NCBI RefSeq assembly: GCF_020740795.1 | Contig: NC_067286.1 | Span: 18,666,350 to 18,730,349 of the forward strand | Length of the DNA stretch: 64,000 bases | Direction of reading: 5' to 3' | Source of the DNA: Apus apus | Lineage: Eukaryota > Chordata > Aves > Apodiformes > Apodidae | Shown: positions 42,794 to 55,000 of the stretch, piece after piece | Numbering within the stretch: position 1 is the stretch's first letter | How the letters are laid out: the number at the start of each line of letters is the position of its first letter | The notes under the pieces: generated by a model | The model's input: only the letters and a program-made list of their open reading frames with translations | Told to the model about the DNA's origin: nothing | Databases searched by the model: none | Made by a program: the position numbers and the translations under genes

Positions 42794-43849
42794 TTAAACC
42801 CTCAGCCCTCCTTTCCCTTGAGCACTGTTGGGCTCACTTTTGGGCAGGAGCAGCTCTGCACCAAACTGATGCCCGCATTTCCCACAGGTTCTAATGTCTT
42901 CCTTCAACCTGTGAAGGAAAAAGCCCCAAGAAGAAAATGGAACAGTAGCTGCCCACAAAACTTCCCATGAAGCTAATGCCAAGGCAACGGAAGAGGCTCC
43001 CTCATTCCACCCCAACCTGAGGTCTTGTAGTTGGTGGCACGGCTGCTGCCTTCCCAGATGACTGAGTACCTTCAGCTCTTCATGAAATGGGGGACATGTG
43101 GGCACCTGAGCAGGGTGGACATTATGTGCTTAAACCCCAGAGTCTCAAATTTGTCACCTTTTTTTCCATGCTTGAATTTCCCACACGTAAATGCTAACAC
43201 TGCGGGACACCGTCAGGAGAAAGGCAACATGTGCCTGGGGAGTTGCACGACTAATTTCACGTGGCTTTTAGAAACTGACCAGCCCCACCAGCACTGTGAT
43301 ACCACTCAGCTCCAGTCCTTGGCTTAGAGTACAGCATGTACGTACATGGCACTTGTGCCATCCATGTCTAGCCAGATGAGCTCTGCAGGACAGCTGGCTG
43401 TTTGGCAGGGGGTCTTCATGCACATGGGCAGCCCTGGCCACTCTGTGGCAAGCTTCTGGATGATGAACACAACTGCCATGAGTAAGTCCCAGGTAAACTG
43501 GAAACCTTGCAAGCAAAAGGAGAATGTCTCACTTCCTCACAGGCATCCAACCACAGCAGCCCAGGAGATGCTGTGGTGATGCATGCATTGCTTCCAGTCC
43601 ACCAGACCACAGCCAGAATGGTTGGATGAGCTCCACTTCTCAATTTAACCAAGGCCCATCAGCCTTCAGATGAAATTTAAAGATACATTGGAAGAGCTCG
43701 CTGACCGAAATGGCCCTTTTACCTATCACTTGGAGACCCAGCCTGAGACTGTACCCCGCTGGGACATTATGAGGAAGAATGAACCATTGGCTCCATGAGA
43801 AGACTAAAAACTTGACGTTCCATGTTCATGTGCTACCTTGAGAGGAATC

Positions 43850-43910
43850 ATAGAATGGTTTGAGTTGGAAGGGACCTTAAAAATCATCTAGTTCCAACCG
43901 ATGTTGCATG
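43850..43910 (-). mobile_element. Short CR1 3'-end fragment
   Basis: AATCATAGAATGGTTTGAGT followed by TGGAAGGGACCTTAAAAATC is the reverse complement of the CR1 terminus. It lies in an intron of the ROCO remnant. Confidence 0.85.
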
Positions 43911-46513
43911 GAGAAAAGGGAAACCTTTAATTGAACTTCTGGTGAACCCTCGCCAGATTAGGACTTGTGGTAGAGGCTTCTGGTATGCTCTGCTTAGAGG
44001 GGTGGAGGTGGCGGGGGGGGAGCTAAGGAGAGATTGGGAGTCATAGGATAAAGATCAGTGATCCTTACCTGTCCTTCCTACTGGCTTTCTGCACTGAAGC
44101 TCCAAGTACCTGTAGGTCCTTTGGTTATTCTCTTTGATCAGCAGAGGTTTGCCATTGCATATGAGTAGGCAAGTCGTCTTGGCCACCCAGTGTGTGGAGT
44201 AGGAGCAAGCTTTCATCAGGATCCTGTAAAGACATTGCCCACAGCTGTCACCACCCTACTCCCTGCTTATCTCTAATACTGGGAGAAAGCATGGCACCAG
44301 GTGGACTTGAAAAATACGGACCAAATTTCAGTAGACAGTCACCATGTGAGTACTCTGCCCTACTGAAAGCTCAAGCAGCAGGAGCAGCCTTTTAAGCCAA
44401 GAGCTGCCTCCAGAGTTGGCCATCAGATAAAACTCTGGACACAAGTCAAGAACCCCACAAGGACAGGAGACCTTCCAGAAACTGGACCAGTCCTGGCACC
44501 TGTAGAAACTGGACCATCCTCAGGTGGAACTGGGAGACCTCTGACTGACTGGATGGGCACAGACTAGCCAAAAACTACCCCAGAGAAAAGGTGAACTAGA
44601 AGGAGTATGGTCCTGCTCACATCCAAGCAGTGAACAATGAAATGGTTCATCCAGGGCTCCACACATCCATGGCAGAGCTAAAAAGCTGCTTTGGTCTCCA
44701 GAATCCTGCCCTCATGCCTCAGGTGATATGGTCTCAACAGCCCAGGTTTTGCTGACAGTCATACTGGCACTGTGCCAAGCTAACCCTGAATGGCGCAATC
44801 TCATTGAGGACTGAAAACCACTGGACCTCTGGAAGAAACCCTCAGGTGTTTAGGGTGAGAAGTAGGCACGGATATGGAGGTCCTCAGGGTGGTCTCCTCC
44901 CCACACCTCAGAGACTTCTTCAGCCTGATTCAGATAGGTTGTGAACACGTAAGAGGACTCATCTTGGACCCGTGTTATCTCCCAAGGCTTCCTGGGCACA
45001 AACTCACTGGCCTGTGAGTTGAGTGCTTCAATGTGTTTCACTTCCAGGCAGAGCTCAAAATGCTCCAGGAGGCTGATGGGGCCTATGTTCCATGATTTCT
45101 TCAAAGGCGTCCTGCATCCCTTCTGAACAGAGCTGGTGCTTCACCAAGGCACACACAGCCTGGTGGGACAGCATTGCCTTTGACTTGAAGGTCCACACCC
45201 AGTTGGACCTGTCTCTGATGGTGGCATGTTCCTTGATCACTGTGTCCACAGAGATGCTCTTAAGCTGCTGGACTAGGCAGTACCTCACAAGGAGCTGGGT
45301 GGGAAGAGGAGTAAAGAGGCAGCAATAAAAGGAGCCCAGCAAAGCTGCAGAGCTTGGGCCCTGCAGAGGAGATGGTCCTGATCCCCACACTTACCTTGAA
45401 CATAGTTATTAGGAAGGTAGGCTGAAGAAAAAACATGCTTTCCAGTTGCTTGACTTCCTCATATCACACAACAAGCCCGATGTGGTGGAGGTACTGCAAG
45501 ATGTCCTGGAGAAGCCCTCTGCCCAGATTGGCCAGGCACTCACATTGGGAGAGTTTGCTGAACAGGTACTGGAGGTCCATCATGCCTACAGGAAGGTATG
45601 GGAGCTCAGCATGCATCTCTTGGACACCAGCATTCCAAGGCTTTATAGAGCCAAAAAACACCAGCAGCACCCAATGTCACCCATGCCATTCCTGGGCGGA
45701 GCGGCTGGGAAAGAGTGATGCTTGGTGGCTATGGACCAAATTGTCCATCTGTAGCTGTCCCACTGCAAGGCTGCAGCTCCCACGGTCTTGCGTTCCCTCA
45801 GCAGTGTCAATAACCTGCAAGGATCTCACTGGAGCATTTGAAAAATGAGGCTAATGCTGTTTTTTATAATGTTTGAGAGAGCAGGTTTGATTCCAGCCAG
45901 AAAACCTTAGATTGTCAGTTAAACCTCAGCTTGCCGCTTAGTCATGCAGTGAGACAGGCAACAAAACATGGCTTACTCCACAAAAGAAAAACATTTGCTC
46001 CTCATCCTCTATTTCTGTAGTGGTCAGGGGAGGCAGAGATGACACTGGGTGCTGGTGGTGTTCATACCTGCTTTAGGTACATAAGTAAGGAGCCAGGGCA
46101 TCCTGGTAGTCCTGCTAAGTCACAGACCTGGAGAAGGGGCTAGGAAACATTAGATAAAATTAGCAGGACATAGGTTTGGAAACCACACAAAAGTGTTAAA
46201 GATGTGGAGCTCCTTCCTGCAAGACTTCTTAATTGCTTATACAGAGCAAAGAGGAAAAAGAACATAACTGGCAAGAAACAAACCAGACAATGTGGCCAGC
46301 TCAGGGTACCTCCAGCCACAGGTTGGTATATGTTGGCAGAGCCTCCTGGTGAAGACACCCTTGACATTTACCTATGCCTTTCCCTAGGCACCTGCCTTGG
46401 GGGCAGATGCTCATAATGACAGAGATGGGTATTAGCAATTAATGCTCCAGCTATAGCACTGCAAGGTCTTCAGCAGTGACCCTGCCACCACACATGTGGG
46501 GCCAGAAGGTGCA

Positions 46514-47279
46514 TGTCCTGGTTTGAGCCAGGATGAAGCCAATTTTCCTTTTACTGATATTTTTTTTTTTTTTTTCCTTCAGTGAGCTTTCTTTTAACTA
46601 GTCACAGAGCCTTCCAACTAAGGCTGATAAGAGAGGAATGTTTTTCTAACTGCTGGGTCTTCAAGGTCGCACCTTCACTCTGCCGGCTCAGACACTACGG
46701 GGAGATCTATGACCCCCCTTTTAGGAGGCTGAATTAGACAGACAGCAAAATTGGCCAGAGATATTCCATTCCATATATCTACGTGAGCTCATAGGAAAGT
46801 CAGAGATCACAGAAGACAACTTCCTTCCTTCTTCCCTTCTCTTCCATCCATGGCCGGCATCCAGAGATGACTCCGTCCATCCATCACCGTTGACCCTTAG
46901 GCTCGAGCTTTCCTGACACTCATCACTCTCCACTTTCTTCAGCAGCAGCTCCTGGATTTTTCAGGACTGTTTGCAGCTCAGGAGATGCTGTGGGAGTTGC
47001 TGGGGGTGGGGGGAGGCAAGAGGCTTTTGCACATATCTGAACATATTTGTATATAATTGTATATGAAGATATATAAAAAATAATTGTATATAAAGATATA
47101 AATTGCATATAAAGAAATAAAATTGCATATAAAGATATATATCTTTTATCATTAGTGTTTAATTAAAGCTGTCTCTCTCTTTTTCTCTCTCTCCTTCCCT
47201 ACCTGGGTGGGAAGGGGAGGCGATCAAGAGCATTGTTGTTGGACCCGAGTCAAATGGTAACAGTCCAGCAAACACCACA
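46514..47279 (+). mobile_element. Second solo LTR of an avian endogenous retrovirus
   Basis: The element begins TGTCCTGGTTTGAGCCAGGA and ends near the ACCCGAGTCAAATGG...CA stretch at about 47270-47279. Inside are a T17 tract, an AT-rich stretch of short ATTGTATATAAAGATATAAA-like repeats (47040-47145) and the TTAATTAAAGCTGTCTCTCT motif typical of this avian LTR group. No internal retroviral genes adjoin it, so it is a solo LTR fossil. It lies in the intron between the second and third blocks of the ROCO remnant, on the opposite strand. Its ends are approximate. Confidence 0.7.
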
Positions 47280-48226
47280 GAGGCAGCAGGTCCCAGAAAG
47301 TTGTGGTGGGATTGATAGACCACTCACCATTGTCCGCCATTTCCTCACTCTGCAATATCTATGATGGCAGCTCCCACCTGCCTGTAGACAGGTGGCAGCA
47401 CTCGGACAGCCTCGGGGAAGAGCTCCTGATTCTTCACATGCTGCAGAATAGTGGTCTCGAGCTTTTTGTTATTACGGTGATCTGTGCAGTTCACAGCAAC
47501 TAAGTTCAAGATCTGGAAGAGAGAAAGCACACACCTGCCAACAACACATCCAGAGGAGTCTTTTAGCTTGTGAGGTAAAGGAGGGACCTAATGCCAAAGA
47601 GGTCACCAAGGATAGGATGGGGTGCGCTGCTGGCTTAGCTTCAGAGGGTGCTTCTTTCACACATTTTCTCAGTAACAGTTCCCAGAAAAACACCTGGGGA
47701 TGGTAAATGCCCCTCACATTCCTCCCCAGGCACTTGCTAGAAACCACGGGAAGAGATGCCCATCACCAACCAGGGACACAGCTAGGGACACAGCCATCTA
47801 CCCCAGCATTTGGGAGCAGCTGCAGTAGTAGCCTGGTGCAGTAGCACCAGGTCACCATCACCATTAGCACACTGGGCTGCCAGAGACAACAGGTGACCAC
47901 AAACAGCAAGGAACTATGATAATCTCAGCCCTACGGTTAATGTGGAGCTTTCTACGTCCTCCAGCTTCTCCCACTGGTCCACGTAAAACTTGGGCTCTTC
48001 ACTGCTCTCCAAGTTGTTGATGAAGTGAGTGAGGTTGCTTTTTCTCTCCATCAGCATGGTTGCAATCTTGGCCATGACGTCACGCTTCTTCTCCTCCACC
48101 CCTTCCTCCTGGCAGCAGTCCACATGGGTTCCCGCGGGAAGCACAACTGAGTTTGAGGCTCACATGGACTGATTGTTGATCCAGAAACCGACAAGCTCCT
48201 TGAAAGTCTTGTCATTAGTTTGGTAC

Positions 48227-48829
48227 CTGGGGAGGGAGAGAAATAAAATCCTAAATTTTTGTGTAACCCTATGGATCTCCAGCAAATTTCCACCAGCACA
48301 GGCCTGATCATGCACCCTGAGCTGCTCCAGGGGCTTACTGGAGAAGAGCTCAGAGCTCCTAAGCTCTCTTGGGCTCTAAGGCTCATCCTTTAGTTTCCCA
48401 TTCTTAAGCTAAGCCAATTAAAGCTATGGGGTGTTGCAGATTCTGTCTCTGCTGTGGACACAAGCATCCACCTGTACCACAAAGCCCAATCCTGATGCTC
48501 CCTCCATGTTCAGGGAGCATCACAAGACACAGGAGGGCTCACAGAGCTATTTCCAAGGCAGAAAGCAAAGCCATGTAGATGGAATCAGTTGTCACTTAAG
48601 GCTCATCTAACCCCACAAAACAGAAGACTTCAGATCTAGTGGTGGCTTAATTAAAAGTGATCTGAAAAAAGGGTGAGAGGGAAATAGCTACTCCAGCAGT
48701 GAGAAGAACAGACATCAAGGTCCAGTGGAAATGGTGTGAAACTGCAGCTTCCCCAGCCCCTTTTTTCTTCTCCCACTGCACTTTGAATTCAAACCACCTC
48801 AGCACTTACATGTGGAGATTGATAACAAG
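48227..48829. other. Spacer upstream of the ROCO remnant, nothing recognised
   Basis: The missing leucine-rich-repeat and P-loop exons of the ROCO gene would be expected on this side, but I see no trace of them. Confidence 0.5.
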
Positions 48830-49085
48830 GATTACCCACCTTGAGTGCTGTGTCCAGTCCTGGAGCCCCCAAATCAAGAAGGACATGGAGTTCTTGGAGC
48901 GAGTCCAGAGGATGGCCATGAAGATGTTCAGAAGGCTGGAGCATCTCTGCTATGAAGGCAGTCTAAGAAAGCTGGGGTTGTTCAGCCTAGAGAAGATAAG
49001 GCTCTGAAAAGTCTTTATAGAGGCCTTCCAGTACCTGAAGGGAGCCTACAAGAAAGCTGGGGAGGGAGTTTTTACAAGGCCATTT
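48830..49085 (+). mobile_element. CR1 3'-part fragment
   Basis: The segment encodes [20 protein letters not shown] and [10 protein letters not shown]-like CR1 sequence and breaks off at the start of the 3'UTR, next to the CR1 5' end at 49095. It overlaps in content with the tail of that neighbour, so it is a separate copy. Confidence 0.85.
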
Positions 49086-49094
49086 CTCGTTTGA

Positions 49095-50535
49095 CTGATG
49101 TCACTGAGGCGAAGGGCGCCAGAGCAGAGAATCATACCAGGGGACCCTTTCTTAGTGGCAAAAAAAAAAAGCAGCAAGAGCACAAGGGGAGAGGGCACCC
49201 CAGCCCTTCGCCCTGCCCCCCAACCCGAGCGGGACGAGCGAGCTCCTGATGAGCAGCAGCTCCGACTGAGTGCGGGTGGGACAAACTTCAGGTAGAGGAG
49301 CAGCCTCAGGGAGCAGGAGCGGCCGGAGCGCGGGGAGCAGAGCGGGCAAACAGGGTGCGGCAGCTTGTGCGGGCAGAGAGGATGCGCAGGCAGGGACGGC
49401 TCTCTCCCTCAAAGGGCCGAGCTATGAGCTTCCTTCTGGAGGCCTGAAGGGCGCATGCCCTATCAAACAGAGAGGGCATCACGGGGAGCACTCAGAACAG
49501 AGGCAAGTTCACACCTACGGCTGGGGGGTCTGCACCATCCACCCCAGTGGTGACTGATGCCTCCAGCAGACAGAGGCAGCGACAAAGGACGTAGCTGCAC
49601 AAACAACAGGCTGTGGGAAATGGTGCAGGGTGCAATCCTGTATGCAAAAGGTGTGCACAGGTTGAGGACCTGCTGCAGCAGGTTGCTGAACTGCAGGAGG
49701 CAGTAAGAAGGCTGGAGAATACTAGGGAGACAGAAAAGGAGATAATTGGCTCCAGACATGCTGAGGCAAACCCAGAGCCTAAAACTGCAGATACAAAAAC
49801 TGCCCCGTTAACAAAAACGGAAAGAAGTGAATGATGTGGAAAACGATAAAGAGGAATGGAATATTGTAAAATCAAAAACCCAAAGGAAGAAAAGACTTCC
49901 CTCAAAACCTAAGGTGCCCCTGCAGAACTGTTTCACAGTTCTGCAGACTGAAGACGAAAAACAACCCAAGCAAGATAAGCTCGCTCAGCGCATCATGTAA
50001 TGACTGTTCAGAAGCAGCAGCAGCAAGCGATAGCCCCCAACATAAGAAGGACCTGGAGCTCCTGGGGAAAGAAAGTCCAGAGAAGGGCCATGAAGATGAT
50101 CCAAGGGCTGGAGCACCTCTCCTACAAAGACAGGCTGAGAGAGTAAGGGTTGTTCAGCCTGGAGAAGAGAAGGCTTTGGAGGGGATCTCATAGTAGCCTT
50201 CCAGTAACCTGAAGGAGCCTACAGGAAAGCTGGGGACAGGGACTTTTTTACAAGGGTTTGTAGTAAAAGGACAAGGGGTAATGGATCAAAACTGGAAGAG
50301 GGTAGATTTAGGTTAGTCATTAGGAGGAAATTCTTCAGTGTGAGGGTGATGACACCAGCACAAGTTGCTTAGGGAAAGTGGTGGAAGCCCCATCCCTGGA
50401 AGCGTTCAAGGGCAGGCTGGATGGGGCTCTGAGCAACCTGATCTAGTGGGAGGTGTCTCTGTCCATGCAGGGCAGTTGGAACTAGGTGATCTTTAAGGTT
50501 CCTCCCAACCCAAATCATTCTATGTTTTTATGAAA
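49095..50535 (+). mobile_element. CR1 LINE with 5'UTR and ORF1 start joined to its 3' end
   Basis: A GC-rich leader (about 49095-49560) matches the CR1 5'UTR style. The frame at 49613-49834 follows, with CKRCAQVEDLLQQVAELQEA and RRLENTRETEKEI, the Cys pair and coiled coil of CR1 ORF1. Near 50000-50045 the sequence jumps to the end of the reverse transcriptase region (KDLELLGK..., GLEHLSYKDRLRE) and the 3'UTR, ending with ATTCTATG near 50524. Most of ORF1 and nearly all of ORF2 are missing. Copies that keep the 5' end are uncommon, because most CR1 insertions are 5'-truncated. Confidence 0.85.
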
Positions 50536-52063
50536 TTAGAGTTCACTGAAAAGTTACGAGTGCCAGTAGGGGACCAAAAGGTCTTGCTCTTTGAGTTTTC
50601 CTGCACTCACAAGGAAAGAAAAAAGAAAAAAGAAAAAAAAGAGCTGCAGTTATTTGCTTTATAAAAGTTATCCCAGAAAGCCTGTTTTCTCTTTTAAGAC
50701 TAGCAGCAAGCCTAACCATAAATAGGGCAGTTTCCAAGTGCATTTTAAGAGGTTAGGAAAACCCTCACATAAAACCTGTTGTTGCCATCTAGTCCAACAG
50801 GCCACACGCATTTGGTTCCTGTTGAAGGAAGAGCCAGTTTCTAAGTTGCAACTTAGTGTTTTTTCTCTTTGGCTTTCCTGTCAAATGTCTTCTCCCTAAC
50901 ACTGTTCAATGGGGAATTATGCTTTTTGTCAGGTTCAAGGATGCTGAATATATTTGTGACTATTTCAGATGACCACTTAAAAGATGGGTTGCTCTGCAAT
51001 ACATGTGGCCACAGAGTGCTTTTAAAGGAAGTAAGATGAAGTCAGTATGTGTGCTGGACTCCTTTGCTTCTTGTTAGGGAAATGAGTCCTCCTACAGAGC
51101 AGGAGGAACCATTACTTATCCAACGTCAGTCCTCTTCTAGAAACACAGTAGTCCTTACACAAGAGCCAAGCATTCAGGTTTATACAGAATAGTCAGAGCA
51201 AAAGGCAGCTGTATGACAAACAAATGACACCTGCTATGGGACAAAAATAATTCAAAATAACTTTATAAATTCTGTCACAGATCTGCTTTGTACATCAGTT
51301 CAACCTTGTCCCTCCAGCTTGTTCCTGAAAATTCACAAACCTTGCTTTTTGTTTCATTTTCTCCTGAAAGGCAGACACAAAACCAGCCATCAGTGCATTA
51401 TTTACAGAAGTGCAAAACAATCTCCCACCCTGAAAATAAACTTCTCACTAACAAGATACTCCCAAAGAATGTAAATAAACACCACAGCTTGAGCAGTGTT
51501 TCAGAAGTCGGTTTATAAAGGTTAGCTAACTTCTGCAGTCCCTTATGACAGAGCGAGTAAAGCTTCGCTCAACGCTGAACAGGCCAAAAAGACAACATTT
51601 CAAGTATTAAATCAGAAGTTTCTAAAGACAATCCATATTTTGATAAACAAACACAAGGAAAACAGTATACAGCTTTCAATATGCTGTATATGAAAAGTGG
51701 TCTCCAGTTTCAAACTTATAGCAAGACAGGTACACAGCCCAAAAGTATGATCAAAGTAACCCTGAAAACTAGCAATATGGGAGTCCCAAACATAAATGAC
51801 TTCTGTTTCCCCTTCAAATTACTCTGCTGGTCTGAGGCATTTGATTGTTATTTAGTTCTACATTTGTAGGTAATTTAAAAAAACCCTCTAAATTCCCATA
51901 TGGAAACAATTCAAAAGAAGGTTCCGCAGATAAGTCCTATTATAATCTTGCTTCTCCATATTTTATTTTCAATGAGATGCAACTGCAGATCTGTTATTCC
52001 CACTGGCATAATGTTCGCAGTCAGAATAAGTTAATTCCAAGTCATGCTGGCTGTGGCTTGCTT
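50536..52063 (-). other. Downstream flank and 3'UTR of PHRF1
   Basis: No other gene is recognised between the CR1 and PHRF1. An A/G-rich simple stretch lies at 50610-50642. The right-hand end of the segment is PHRF1 3'UTR. Confidence 0.5.
51962..51967 (-). terminator. PHRF1: Candidate polyadenylation signal of PHRF1
   Basis: TTTATT on the plus strand is AATAAA on the minus strand, about 100 bases past the PHRF1 stop. It is the nearest hexamer; use of a more distal site cannot be excluded. Confidence 0.45.
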
Positions 52064-55000
52064 TCAGTTTTCTGCTTCATGTGTATCTGCATCATCAGAT
52101 TTCTTATGTTTCCTCATATGTTTGTATTTTTCCACATATGCCTTCACGAGATTAGCTACCTTCATAGGGTTGATCTCTCCACTTTTGCTGTGGCAGATCT
52201 AGAGGGGATTAGAAAAGGCATTTGGTCAATTTACAGTTATTACAGCAGTTCAGGCACGAAACAGACAAATGACAGAAAAGCCCTAAGCTTTCCAAGGACG
52301 TTATTCCTGCATAGGCCCTCAAGTCTCATAGCAGGATACATAAATATAAAACTCAACAAGGAAAAGAGTAGTATTTTACTTCAAGCATTCCAGAAATGGC
52401 CCAAGGCTTATCTCCCGAGTGCCAACTGAATAAATAAGCATTTCTGAAAGGAAAATTACTCATTTTTACTATAGGCTTTTCCATCCAGCCAGTTTTGCAC
52501 AATAAATGGTAACCAAGGAAGTTTTTATTTCCCATTTTTATGATGATTTTGAGGAAGTGATGCTGAGATTAAAAGAATCTGGCACTTTTGAGGGCCTGTT
52601 TTGAGATAAGGGAGAAAGAGAACTTTACAAAGAACTTTATCAGTGTTCAGAGAAGAGTTCACAGTGATTTCATCAGCAATTGGTGTCCCTTAGATCTCCT
52701 ACAAAACACACTTGAGGTTCATATGGGTCACGTAGAGGATGTGACATTGTAACCATTATCTCAGAATTTTTGATTTATGATGGAATTTTTCAGTGATAGC
52801 AAGAAAGCAAAGTAGGGAGAGAATACAGCTCTCCAGGGTGTGATTTATCTGCCTTGATCACAAGAGCATTACTTGCTCCCACAAGACAACATCTACCTGC
52901 TGATCAGGTCTTTTTTTAGCCACAATCTGGTAAGCACTTACATTTGAGACAAAAGTCAACATCAATGAAACTGCAAGACCCTCTTCTAAAGTTCAGGGGC
53001 ACCACAGATGCTCAAGGAATTAATGCACAAAATATTTTCTCACTTTACCAGAAACAGCTTGGTGATTCTGGCCAAAGTTCTTAATGAGAGAGATTTGACC
53101 ATTCTCAGCCAAGGCACATACCATGTCACATTTGAGCTCAGGCAGTTCATGCCTAGTAACATTCTGGACAAGTGATAATACAATCTTCTAAAAGGAACAG
53201 TCTGACAGCTCTCATCAATGGCACTACCCAGTGCTGCTTAAACTACTGCTTTACCACAAGACTGCACAGTATGAGCAAAAGATCTGCTACTCAGTAACAG
53301 CATGTAATTGCTGCAGCTGGCAAGTGCAATCCAAAGTACTGCCACATATTTAACGATCTGCACAGCTCCTTGTCTTCACTTCATTGTCACCTTACCTTTT
53401 GCACTGCTTTTCGAAGAATGTTCTTGTACTCTTCCTTTGTAATCTCCCTCTTCTGGTAAAAAGGTTTAATAGCAAGTTTCACTTCTTCCACAGCCCTTTC
53501 CTGCATGTGAAGCTTCTTCATGTACTGTACAGGCAAAGAGAAGTTTATTAGCCTGTGCTATCTTGGGAATGGTTTCTGAATCTGCTTTTCTTAGAAATTC
53601 TCTAGCAGTGAAAATACTCATTTCATTATTTCAATGATCCAAGTAGAAGCTTGCCTCAAAGTGATTTCATTTTCTGTAAACCGCAGTCTTGAAACAAATA
53701 CCAGTTCACGCTATGAGGAGTCCTTGTTTCATGTAACAATTATTCTATGTCTCAGAGAATGTGTTTTAAGGAAGTGACTACAATGTCCACTTAGGAATTT
53801 GATATCTCTCCTTCCTTTGTAATAGCTCTGAAGTAAATATACATCCATCAAAACGCATCAGATGCAATCAGTCATAGCTGCAAACAGTTTCTAAAATTGC
53901 AGAGTTGCCAATAAATTAGGGATTACAGATGACATCAGAACATAATCTATCAAAACAAGTTAATAACAACTGCTGTTCATAAATGGAGTTTTGGCGGGAG
54001 AAGTATCTTTTTTGTTTTGTGGTAGAAAGGAAAATAATTGGCTAAGAAGTTTGTGTTCTTGTGTTAACATCCACTATGCTTAGAGCAAATAGTCTGTGCA
54101 GCAAATCCAAAATTCAGCAGCAATGGACTAGCACTGCAAAATCTTTAAAGTATTTTACCATCTCTGCATTTTAATTGCTGATATGCAGCAAGAAACAGTC
54201 CTACATCCTAGGACTGTTAAGAAAATTGACATTAATTTCAAAGCTGGAGGGGAATGGAGAACACCAGGTGTTTAAATAAATCCGGATGTTCTGGCTTCTG
54301 GAAAGGCCCTTTCCAAACATTCATGCAATCAAGTTTCAAAACTTTAAGAATTTATTTTAGATGCTTTAAACCCTCTCTGTTGTCTTATTGTGATGAAGCA
54401 GTAGAAAGCTGAACCATCAAATGCAGTAAACCCCAAAAGAATTCAAAGAAAGTACTGCCTGCTGCTCCTGGGTTAGCATAACCAGTCACCAAAACCAACA
54501 GTTACAACAGGGGCTGGGAAAATATAGTACAGAGAAAGTTAAAAAACCCCAAAATGTACAAGTTCCAATAAACAGCTCATTAATGTTATGCATTCGCTGC
54601 TTGATAACATTCACTCACTTCCTCATTTTTTATTTTATCCACTGGAGGTTTGGGTGCTTTGATCTTTTCTTCTGTTTTTCCAATGGAAGCAGACTGGATT
54701 CCCGGTTCAGATGCAGCAGCCAAGCTGCCTGGCTCTGGAATCAGGCTCTGTCCTGCCACGCAGCCAAGTGCTGGAAGACTACCCTGCATGATAAACTGAA
54801 CGGTGGGCTGGCTGACGGGGGCACAGGGGGGAAGGCTTGAGGGCAGAGATGGCGTCAAAGGTATATTTTGACAGTACACCTATGAAACAGACAAAATTTT
54901 GTAAATGCTTGTACTTACAATAGAAAATCAGATCGGGATTTGCAGAGCACCTTTTATCCACTCAAACAGGCAAGTAATTACTTGTTTAAACAAGGGAAGC

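Larger units (their letters stand above)
42794..48226 (-). pseudogene. ROCO (ROC-COR, MFHAS1-like) gene remnant with introns
   Basis: Seven exon-like blocks keep splice sites: 48226-47935, 47512-47328, 45585-45395, 45294 to about 44837, 44223-44069, 43497 to about 43324, 42908-42794. They encode, in order, part of a ROC GTPase (PAGTHVDCCQEE with a THVD G4-like motif; ILNLVAVNCTD), the ROC-COR linker (VLPPVYRQVGAAIIDIAE), COR (LLQDILQYLHHIGLVV, FFLQPTFLITMFK, VCALVKHQLCSEGMQDAF, EEVSEVWGGDHPEDLHI) and C-terminal blocks (CLLICNGKPLLIKENN, TCGKCGHQFGAELLLP). Damage: TGA at 48160-48162, a one-base gain near 47347-47350, TGA in place of Trp at 45464-45466, a frameshift near 45075 and TAA at 44850-44852. 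The leucine-rich repeats and the P-loop exon are not seen. Retained introns mean it is not a processed copy. The family name is by recall of MFHAS1-like proteins; the ROC-COR reading is firmer than the subfamily. Confidence 0.75.

Noticed and set aside
51845-52429. 194-residue plus-strand frame
   Set aside because: It overlaps the antisense of the last PHRF1 exon, whose homology is clear on the other strand.
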